From Clostridia bacterium (lineage in GTDB: Bacteria; Bacillota; Clostridia; Peptostreptococcales; Acidaminobacteraceae): a DNA stretch of 37,684 nt. Each line of letters begins with the position of its first letter. Position 1 is the first letter of the stretch. The stretch is from NCBI GenBank assembly GCA_016937975.1, contig JAFGVN010000107.1, positions 1 through 37,684 of the forward strand, given 5' to 3'. Under the pieces are notes generated by a model that saw only the letters and a list, made by a program, of their open reading frames with translations, was not told the DNA's origin and searched no databases. Below are positions 31,904 through 37,684 of this stretch, piece after piece. Made by a program: the position numbers and the translations under genes.

Positions 31904-33217
31904 TTATCTTTGAGCTTCATATTGTTGTAATAATTTTACAAACAATTCAGGAATTTTAGCCATGTTTTCAGGCGTTTCAACAAATGAGATTCTAAATTGA
32001 GTAGAACCTGGATTTGCACCTTCCTTAACATCGTAGAAGCCTGTCATTGGAGCAACTAACAAAGTTGTTTCAACACCATCAATCACTACAGAACCTTCAC
32101 TTGCACAGTAAATAACAAATTCACTTGCATTGAAGCCTGGTTTAACAACATTTCTTACATCAATTACAGAATAAATTGAAGCATCAGGACTTGAAACGAT
32201 TAGACCTGGTTCCAAAGTTTTTAAACCGTTGTATACATTGATGATTTGCTCTTTATAATACTCTTTAATACCTTTAGTCCATGCATGAATTTGCTCAGGT
32301 GTTTCATGAGCCAAAGCACCAAATACATACTGACCAATAACGTTGGCACATAAGTTAGCAGTATATTCAGCGACTGAACGATTGTTGAATTCTGGGCTAT
32401 CTGTAATAACCGCACCAATTCTTAAACCACATGCATTCCATACTTTGGAAGCCGTTTCAATACTAATTCTTCTACCTTCAATACCTGGAACGTGTTCATC
32501 TGTTATACCCCAGATACTTACTAATCTTTGACCATCTTCATAATATAATTCACGATATGCTTCATCACTTACCATCCACATATTGTATTTAACACATAAG
32601 TTTGCCAAGGCTTCCATAGTTTCATAATCATATAATTGACCTGTTGGGTTGTCATATGGAATAACTAATAAAGCACCTGGATTATTTGCTTTTATTGCTT
32701 CTTCAATTTGATCTAATTGTGGTAAGTTAAATTTACCATCTTCCCCAAGATGACGTTTAACTGTAACAGTTTTTCTGCCAAGGCGTTGAGCAAAAGATAT
32801 GTAGTTTGTATAAGCAGGGTCGATCATCATTAAAGGTTGCTCATCTGTTCCAGCAGGACCACATAAACCAACTAATAACAACTCCATACCTGCAGAACCA
32901 CCATCAGTTACCTGAATGTGTAATTTGCTTGTATCAAAACCTTCACAATTTAAAATATTACGGAATGCTGCTTGACATTCATCTGTACCTGCAGTTGTTG
33001 AATATCTAACAACACCTTTAGAAAATGGACTTTCTGGTGAGCTTAATTCAAACATTCTTTTTTGCATTGCAGGATTCGTTGGCAATGACACATTACCAAT
33101 ACCTACATTGATAACTGCTTCAGGCTTAACTTTACGCTCTTCATATTTCATTTGAGCCATACGTACAGCTGAAGGTTTTCTTGACTCAAAATGAGCAGAT
33201 AAAACCGGTTTACTCAT
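31904..33217 (-). CDS. PLP-dependent class I/II aminotransferase
   Basis: A 437-aa fold-type I aminotransferase. Visible landmarks are NVGIGNVSLPTNPAM near the N-terminus, VVRYSTTAGTDE, IPYDNPTGQLYDY (Asn/Pro contact), WMVSDEAYRELYY, and the PLP lysine in SIETASKVWNACGLRIG. The usual C-terminal Arg that binds the alpha-carboxylate is in TQFRISF. The amino-acid specificity cannot be told from the sequence; aspartate or aromatic amino acids are possible. AAGGAGA supports the ATG. A 16-bp palindrome lies between the probable -10 and the gene. Confidence 0.88.
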   Translation of the reverse strand: MSKPVLSAHFESRKPSAVRMAQMKYEERKVKPEAVINVGIGNVSLPTNPAMQKRMFELSSPESPFSKGVVRYSTTAGTDECQAAFRNILNCEGFDTSKLHIQVTDGGSAGMELLLVGLCGPAGTDEQPLMMIDPAYTNYISFAQRLGRKTVTVKRHLGEDGKFNLPQLDQIEEAIKANNPGALLVIPYDNPTGQLYDYETMEALANLCVKYNMWMVSDEAYRELYYEDGQRLVSIWGITDEHVPGIEGRRISIETASKVWNACGLRIGAVITDSPEFNNRSVAEYTANLCANVIGQYVFGALAHETPEQIHAWTKGIKEYYKEQIINVYNGLKTLEPGLIVSSPDASIYSVIDVRNVVKPGFNASEFVIYCASEGSVVIDGVETTLLVAPMTGFYDVKEGANPGSTQFRISFVETPENMAKIPELFVKLLQQYEAQR

Positions 33218-33256
33218 AACTTATCTCCTTTTATTTTATATTGCCAATGGCTTTCT

Positions 33257-33272
33257 AATATCCTAGGATATT
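33257..33272. promoter_or_regulatory. 16-bp perfect palindrome upstream of the aminotransferase, probable operator
   Basis: AATATCCTAGGATATT is fully self-complementary. A TG-extended -10 TAAAAT (33287-33282, minus) places the transcript start just upstream, so the palindrome would sit at about +3 to +18. No regulator gene is adjacent. Confidence 0.5.
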
Positions 33273-33413
33273 CCCCTCTACATTTTAACACTGTTAGAAC
33301 CATACTTCACGTCTTTTTTTTTATTTTTACGTTTTTTTCAAACAAATTGAGTAAATAAAAAAACATTATTAAAACGTTGTCAATTTAATATATATTTTAT
33401 TTTCACCAAAATT

Positions 33414-33434
33414 TAAAAAAGCGCTAATGCGCTT
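33414..33434 (-). terminator. Rho-independent terminator of cheR
   Basis: AAGCGC (33419-33424), TAAT, GCGCTT (33429-33434); T6 follows on the minus strand. The stop codon of cheR begins in the stem. Confidence 0.85.
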
Positions 33435-34206
33435 ATAAATATTTTTCATAGAAAAATGTTTTTAATGAATTGAATTTATATTTGTTAGGCATAATGATCT
33501 GCTCAGTGCTACCAACAAATAAAATACCACATGGAACGAGAGCATCATTAAATTTATGATACATTTCATCCTTTGCTTCTTCAGTGAAATAAATCATAAC
33601 ATTCCGACATACAATTAAATCATAATTTGTAGGATAAGTATCTTTCAACAAATTGAATTTTCTAAACTCAACACATCTTTTGATTTCATCTGAAATTTTA
33701 TAGGATTGACCCACTTGCTCAAAATACTTTTTCTTGAACTCTGCAGGGACATTGGCAATACTCTTTTCAGAATAAATGCCTAATTTTGCTTTATTGATCG
33801 CTTCATCATCAATATCGTAAGCTTGAATTTTTATTTTAGACAAGGGTAAGAAATAACTCATAACCATAGCAATGGTATAAGGTTCTTCACCAGTTGAGCA
33901 CGCAGCACTCCAAATTTTAATATTTTGCTTACCTTCCATTAATTTGGGAATAACTATATCCTTAAGATTTTCCCACTGAGAGGGATTTCTAAAGAACTCT
34001 GAAACGTTAATGGTTAAATAATTAATAAACTCATTGAAACGATCGACATCTTTATCAATTAAATTAAAATACTCTTCAAAATCATTCTTTCCATTTCTTT
34101 TGATCATAGATTCAATTCTACGTTTCATTTGTCTTTCTTTGTAACTGGATAGATCGATACCAGTTTTCTTTAAAACTTGACCTTTAAACTTCTCATATGG
34201 CGTCAT
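33433..34206 (-). CDS. cheR: Chemotaxis protein methyltransferase CheR
   Basis: CheR methylates glutamates of chemoreceptors with S-adenosylmethionine, setting the adaptation level. The N-terminal helical domain (about residues 1-75) is followed by TINVSEFFRNPSQW, the SAM site IWSAACSTGEEPYTIAM, AYDIDDEAINKAKLGIYS, and YDLIVCRNVMIYF. The 257-aa length is normal. The ribosome site is GGGGGGAC. No other chemotaxis gene is adjacent, so it is an isolated copy, between the aminotransferase and the rpsA cluster. Together with YjfB it indicates a taxis system in this organism. Confidence 0.95.
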   Translation of the reverse strand: MTPYEKFKGQVLKKTGIDLSSYKERQMKRRIESMIKRNGKNDFEEYFNLIDKDVDRFNEFINYLTINVSEFFRNPSQWENLKDIVIPKLMEGKQNIKIWSAACSTGEEPYTIAMVMSYFLPLSKIKIQAYDIDDEAINKAKLGIYSEKSIANVPAEFKKKYFEQVGQSYKISDEIKRCVEFRKFNLLKDTYPTNYDLIVCRNVMIYFTEEAKDEMYHKFNDALVPCGILFVGSTEQIIMPNKYKFNSLKTFFYEKYL

Positions 34207-34299
34207 ATAACGTCCCCCCGTTAAGCAATTTTATTTTGCTTTGTTCATACCCATATATATGTAAATTAATAACATTTAAAAAAATAATTTTTAATGTTG

Positions 34300-34328
34300 T
34301 AAAAAAAATAGGACCGAACGGTCCTATT
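34300..34328 (-). terminator. Rho-independent terminator of the cmk-plsC-ispH-rpsA cluster
   Basis: AATAGGACC (34307-34315), GAAC, GGTCCTATT (34320-34328), then T6 or more on the minus strand. Confidence 0.92.
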
Positions 34329-34336
34329 CAATTGTA

Positions 34337-35431
34337 TTATTCAGTAACTTCTTCAGTAACTTCTTCTTCATTGATTGCTCTGATAGATAATTTGATTTTT
34401 CTTTCTTCTAAGTTTACTTCAATAATCTTAGCTTCTGAAACATCACCAATCTTTAAAATATCAGCTGGCTTTTCAATTCTGTCTGCACTGATTTGTGAAA
34501 TGTGTACTAAACCTTCTAAACCTGGTTCGATTTCAAGGAATGCACCAAAATCTGTTAAGTTAACAACTTTAGCATCTACAACATCACCAACTTTGTAGTT
34601 TTTATCAAACTCAATCCATGGATCGTTCTTAACTTGCTTTAATGATAAAGAAACTTTTTCAGTACCTTCGTCAATTGTTAACACTTTAACTTTAACTACA
34701 TCACCAATTTTAACAGCTTCTTTAGGTGATTTAATTCTACCCCATGACATTTCTGAAATGTGGATTAAACCATCTAAACCACCGATATCAATGAAAGCAC
34801 CAAAGCTAGTGATTCTCTTAACTTCACCTTCAACAACAGCGCCTTCAACGATGTTTCCCCATAACTCAGCTTTCTTTTCTTTTAATTCGTCAGAAAGCAT
34901 TTGTTTTCTTGTGAATACTGCTCTTCTCTTGTTTTTGTTAACTTCAAGAATTTTTACATCTATTTTTTGTCCAACATAAACTGATAAATCATTTACATAA
35001 TGTAATGCAATTTGAGATGCTGGGATGAAACCTCTGATTTCGCCATAGTAAGCAATCACGCCACCTTTAACAGCTTCTTTAATTTGTACAATGATTGTCT
35101 CATCAGACTCTGCTAATTTTTCTAATTCTGTCCAATCTTTTAATTGGCTAATTCTCTTAAGTGATAATAAAACGTTGCCGTCTCCATCATCTTTCTTAAG
35201 AATATAAACTTCTAATTCTTGACCTTCATGCGCGAACTCTTTTAAGTTGACATCGTTGTTAGAAACTTCTGTTTTAGGGATGATACCGTCTGCTTTGTAT
35301 CCGATGTTTACAACGATTTCTTTGTCACTTACCGATACAATCTTGCCTTTAACAAGTTCTCCTTTTTTTGGTACTACAAAATCTTTCTCATACTGTTCTA
35401 GCAATTCTGCCATTGAATTATTGTTATCCAT
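34337..35431 (-). CDS. rpsA: 30S ribosomal protein S1 homologue, four S1 domains
   Basis: Four S1 RNA-binding domains lie in series (about residues 20-93, 104-175, 193-265 and 278-350 of 364). The last two are the most regular (FGAFIDIGGLDGLIHISEMSW and FGAFLEIEPGLEGLVHISQIS). The four-domain form is typical of Firmicutes; E. coli S1 has six. TTG codons at 35437 and 35434 are in frame, but the ATG at 35431 follows GAGG and is preferred. The tail is acidic with EEVTEEVTE. It closes the cluster that starts at cmk. Whether it binds the ribosome or serves in other RNA tasks is not settled by sequence. Confidence 0.92.
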   Translation of the reverse strand: MDNNNSMAELLEQYEKDFVVPKKGELVKGKIVSVSDKEIVVNIGYKADGIIPKTEVSNNDVNLKEFAHEGQELEVYILKKDDGDGNVLLSLKRISQLKDWTELEKLAESDETIIVQIKEAVKGGVIAYYGEIRGFIPASQIALHYVNDLSVYVGQKIDVKILEVNKNKRRAVFTRKQMLSDELKEKKAELWGNIVEGAVVEGEVKRITSFGAFIDIGGLDGLIHISEMSWGRIKSPKEAVKIGDVVKVKVLTIDEGTEKVSLSLKQVKNDPWIEFDKNYKVGDVVDAKVVNLTDFGAFLEIEPGLEGLVHISQISADRIEKPADILKIGDVSEAKIIEVNLEERKIKLSIRAINEEEVTEEVTE

Positions 35432-35475
35432 CAACAATTACCTCTCTCTTTTTAAAAAATTTACTGTGGTATACA

Positions 35476-36300
35476 TTACTGCTGAACCAGAAAATCATAT
35501 ACTTCATCAATAATCCAATCCGGTGTTGATGCACCCGCAGTTATACCTATAATACCACACTTATTCATGTTAGTCATCACCAAATCTGATTTTTTTTCTA
35601 TATGAATCGTATTTTCACATAATTCTTTACAAATTTCATACAATTTTCTTGTATTTGAACTGTGGTATCCTCCAATTACAATCATGCAATCCACTTTTTT
35701 AGCTAGAACCATTGCAGCTTCTTGCCTTTCACTTGTTGCAGAACAAATGGTGTTAAAAACTGTCATAGCTCCCATACCACTTAGCTTATGGGTTATAGCT
35801 TCCCATAAAGCATATTTTAATGTTGTTTGTGCAACTACACAATAGGGTTTATCTTCAAGTTGTAAAATCTCATCAATATCATTCAAAATTAAAGCTGAAT
35901 TGTTACACCAACCATTAATCCCAATCACTTCTGGATGATTTTTATCACCAATTATAATTATGCCATAACCCTTTTTATAATATGAGTCCACTATTCTATG
36001 CACTTTTTCAACAAATGGACAAGTACAATTAATCACATTAAGATTTTTATCTTCACAAGCGTCATAAAATGATTTTCCAACACCATGAGACCTTACAATA
36101 ACATCACCTGAAGTGATTGGTTCTATACTTTCGATTAACAAAATGCCCTTTTCAGCTAACTTTTGAGTCACTTGATCATTATGAATCAACTGACCATAGC
36201 TGTAAATTTCCTTATCTTTAGAAGCAACCTCTAATGCCATATCTACAGCACGTTTAACGCCAAAACAAAACCCTGCTTTTTCAGCTTTAATGACTTTCAT
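35476..36300 (-). CDS. ispH: 4-hydroxy-3-methylbut-2-enyl diphosphate reductase
   Basis: IspH makes isopentenyl and dimethylallyl diphosphate in the last step of the MEP pathway. In the 274-aa form the three cluster cysteines are Cys12 (AGFCFGVKRAV), Cys94 (NCTCPFV) and Cys186 (TICSATSERQ); Glu and His residues of the active site are in SHGVG and KNHPEVIG. An ATG at 36339 lies in plsC; GAGGGA before the ATG at 36300 decides the start. It follows plsC by 10 bases. The product also feeds MiaA. In Clostridia IspH is often fused to S1; here rpsA is separate but adjacent. Confidence 0.96.
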   Translation of the reverse strand: MKVIKAEKAGFCFGVKRAVDMALEVASKDKEIYSYGQLIHNDQVTQKLAEKGILLIESIEPITSGDVIVRSHGVGKSFYDACEDKNLNVINCTCPFVEKVHRIVDSYYKKGYGIIIIGDKNHPEVIGINGWCNNSALILNDIDEILQLEDKPYCVVAQTTLKYALWEAITHKLSGMGAMTVFNTICSATSERQEAAMVLAKKVDCMIVIGGYHSSNTRKLYEICKELCENTIHIEKKSDLVMTNMNKCGIIGITAGASTPDWIIDEVYDFLVQQ

Positions 36301-36310
36301 TTTTCCCTCT

Positions 36311-36886
36311 TTACTGAAGAACTTCATAAATCTTATCAAGAATTTTTTGAGAAATTTCTTGATAATCTTCTGAGGTCACTCTTCTTTCAAAATATTCATC
36401 CAAGTAAATCGGTTCTCCAACATACACATGCATTTTTCTAAAAAGCTTATAATCCGATTTTAATGTGATTGGTATTATGGGAACCTTTGCCTTTACAGCG
36501 ATCATTGCTACACCTGGTTTTGCTTCAAGAGGTGTATTGGTATTATTTCTTGTACCTTCAGGGAATAACATCAGGGTTGTTCCATCTTTTAAGATCTTTA
36601 AAGAAGTTTTGATTGCTGAAATATCATTGGCTTCACGGTCTACTGGAAATGCACCATTGACAGTTAAAAACCATGAAACTATTTTATATTTAAATAATTC
36701 TTTTTTTGCCATAATTTTAATGACAGGTTTAAGATTTGTGCCAATAACAAAAGGATCCTGAGCATTTAAATGATTTGAACATATTAAGACTGGTTGATCC
36801 ATAGGCAATCTCTCTGGATTGTGAACCTTTACACCGTAAAAAATTTTATAGAACCATTTGATTACAAATTTAAAGAAACTTCTCAT
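36311..36886 (-). CDS. plsC: 1-acyl-sn-glycerol-3-phosphate acyltransferase
   Basis: PlsC acylates lysophosphatidate to phosphatidate in membrane lipid synthesis. The catalytic HX4D box is in SNHLNAQDPF, and the substrate box is LFPEGTRNN. A hydrophobic stretch near the N-terminus (FFKFVIKWFYKIFYG) may seat it on the membrane. The 191-aa length is at the short end of the family. Its ATG overlaps the cmk stop (ATGA), so the two are coupled. Confidence 0.92.
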   Translation of the reverse strand: MRSFFKFVIKWFYKIFYGVKVHNPERLPMDQPVLICSNHLNAQDPFVIGTNLKPVIKIMAKKELFKYKIVSWFLTVNGAFPVDREANDISAIKTSLKILKDGTTLMLFPEGTRNNTNTPLEAKPGVAMIAVKAKVPIIPITLKSDYKLFRKMHVYVGEPIYLDEYFERRVTSEDYQEISQKILDKIYEVLQ

Positions 36887-37527
36887 GATTGGATTTCCTC
36901 AATAATGACTTGAATCACTTCATTGATAGTCATTGATGTCGTATCGATTAAAATAGCATCATCCGCTTGTCGTAAAGGTGAAATTTCTCTGCTTGAATCC
37001 TTTTCATCCCTTAATTGAATATCTGCAATTAATTCTTCCAAAGAGATTTCAATCCCTTGAGCTTCGAAATCCTTTAATCTTCTTTTAGCACGTTCTTCTA
37101 CTGATGCATTTAAAAAGAATTTGAAACTTGCATCTTGCAAAACATGTGTACCAATATCACGACCATCCATTATAATAGCTTGACCTTTAGCAATTTCTCT
37201 TTGCATCGCTACCATTTTCTCTCTTACTATGCCTATGGCAGCAACTTGAGATACATGATTAGCTACAATATTGTTTCTTATTTCAGTGGTTACATCTTCA
37301 TCATTTAAAAATAGACCGTTGGGTCTAAATTCGATTTTGATTTGCTCCAAGACTTCTTCAACAGCTTTTATATCATCCATATCTGTTTTATTATTTAAAA
37401 GATTCAAGGTAACCATTCTATACATAGCCCCTGTATCTAAATAGGTAATTTTGAGCTGCTCTGCAATCGCTTTCGCGACTGTACTCTTACCTGAACCTGC
37501 TGGACCATCAATTGCAATACTTAACAT
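36883..37527 (-). CDS. cmk: Cytidylate kinase
   Basis: Cmk phosphorylates CMP and dCMP. The P-loop DGPAGSGKST (residues 7-16) and YLDTGAMYR, MDGRDIGTHVL and the lid DFEAQGIEISLEELIADIQLRDEKDSSRE are clear. The 214-aa length is short for the family but has all core elements. AAAGGAG supports the ATG; it ends in TGA overlapping plsC. It is first in the cmk-plsC-ispH-rpsA cluster. An unusual inverted repeat lies between the promoter and the gene. Confidence 0.96.
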   Translation of the reverse strand: MLSIAIDGPAGSGKSTVAKAIAEQLKITYLDTGAMYRMVTLNLLNNKTDMDDIKAVEEVLEQIKIEFRPNGLFLNDEDVTTEIRNNIVANHVSQVAAIGIVREKMVAMQREIAKGQAIIMDGRDIGTHVLQDASFKFFLNASVEERAKRRLKDFEAQGIEISLEELIADIQLRDEKDSSREISPLRQADDAILIDTTSMTINEVIQVIIEEIQS

Positions 37528-37560
37528 ATATTTCTCCTTTATAACTCATTAGCTAAGCGC

Positions 37561-37590
37561 TAAAAAGCATACCATGACCATGGTATGCTT
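37561..37590 (-). terminator. 12-bp inverted repeat upstream of cmk; terminator of the previous gene or operator
   Basis: AAGCATACCATG (37565-37576) and CATGGTATGCTT (37579-37590) pair perfectly; five T follow on the minus strand (37566-37562). The probable cmk transcript start (about 37588) lies in its first arm. It may end the gene beyond the window, or act as operator or leader hairpin of cmk. Confidence 0.6.
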
Positions 37591-37594
37591 AGTA

Positions 37595-37623
37595 ATTATA
37601 TCGTATATTGACACTTATATCAA
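37595..37623 (-). promoter_or_regulatory. sigma-A promoter of the cmk cluster
   Basis: TTGATA (37623-37618), exactly 17 bases, and TATAAT (37600-37595) on the minus strand. One of the best promoters in the window by consensus. Confidence 0.75.
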
Positions 37624-37683
37624 TGTTGTAGAGTCATTTTCATACTTATCAGTGTAAGTGTGGGATTCCTCCCAAATACGCTC
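37615..37683 (-). CDS. Possible C-terminal end of a gene running in from beyond the window
   Basis: One minus-strand frame is open from the window edge to a TAA at 37617-37615 and would end ...DKYENDSTTLI. If real, the hairpin at 37565-37590 is its terminator and the cmk promoter overlaps its last codons. Twenty-two codons are too few to name it; another frame stops earlier with ...GGIPHLH. Confidence 0.3.
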   Translation of the reverse strand, partial: ERIWEESHTYTDKYENDSTTLI

Positions 37684-37684
37684 C

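Noticed and set aside
34197-34598. 133-residue plus-strand reading frame
   Set aside because: Crosses the cheR leader and the rpsA terminator and runs antisense to rpsA; no sign of a gene.
1-37684. Mycoplasma-type genetic code (TGA = Trp)
   Set aside because: Several genes end in TGA, with ATGA start-stop overlaps at 29873-29876 and 36883-36886, and no gene body contains TGA in frame; Trp is TGG.
1-37684. tRNA, rRNA, insertion sequences, prophage or defence cassettes
   Set aside because: None seen: no cloverleaf, no rRNA-like stretch, no transposase, integrase or phage gene; the gene content is mostly conserved chromosome.

Overview
This is an AT-rich window of chromosomal backbone from a low-GC Gram-positive bacterium. 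TGA is used as an ordinary stop (36883, 23811, 29876) and never as Trp, so this is the standard code and not the Mycoplasma/Spiroplasma code. Strong AGGAGG ribosome sites, a GcvP split into two subunits, four-S1-domain S1, Hfq next to MiaA and a YnbB-type PLP enzyme, and the cmk-plsC-ispH-rpsA order all point to Firmicutes or the free-living Mollicutes-like lineages with standard code (Izemoplasma/Haloplasma/Acholeplasma-type). That placement is an inference. A CheR and a YjfB-type motility protein behind a sigma-D-like promoter suggest that the cell is motile or chemotactic. No rRNA, tRNA, insertion sequence, prophage or CRISPR array was seen.

Layout. 1-850: SOS-controlled lexA on the plus strand, converging on a small unknown gene. 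1289-4193 (minus): ynbB, signal peptidase I, LUD-domain protein and GNAT acetyltransferase, apparently one operon. 4341-4727: a small exported protein made of a duplicated motif. 4989-12992 (minus): a DUF2161 nuclease-fold protein, then miaB, mutS, mutL, miaA and hfq (tRNA A37 modification, mismatch repair, RNA chaperone). 13109-18905 (minus): a tandem glycine riboswitch heading gcvT-gcvH-gcvPA-gcvPB-glyA. 19095-20941 (plus, divergent): lplA-lipA, which supply the lipoyl cofactor for GcvH. 20979-23143 (minus): a MocR-like regulator with a degenerate PLP site, and degV. 23335-24401 (minus): two small membrane proteins. A 411-bp stretch without a gene follows, then pepF and an orphan barstar.

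27159-30193 (plus): an ECF sigma operon resembling the Bacillus sigY-yxlCDEFG cluster with rearranged order (PLDNc protein, ABC ATPase, ABC permease, sigma, zinc anti-sigma, YxlD-like zinc-ribbon protein), preceded by an ECF-type promoter. 30260-34206: D-serine dehydratase, a 58-aa YjfB protein, a PLP aminotransferase and CheR. 34337-37527 (minus): cmk-plsC-ispH-rpsA.

The genes around glycine form one physiological unit. The riboswitch senses glycine, the Gcv proteins break it down to CO2, ammonia and methylene-THF, GlyA interconverts glycine and serine, and LplA/LipA lipoylate GcvH. The L protein (dihydrolipoyl dehydrogenase) is not in the window. The least ordinary items are the ECF/ABC operon with its own promoter, the YjfB gene behind a sigma-D-like promoter, the MocR regulator that has lost its PLP lysine, the orphan barstar, the duplicated-motif exported protein, and several clean palindromes at promoters.
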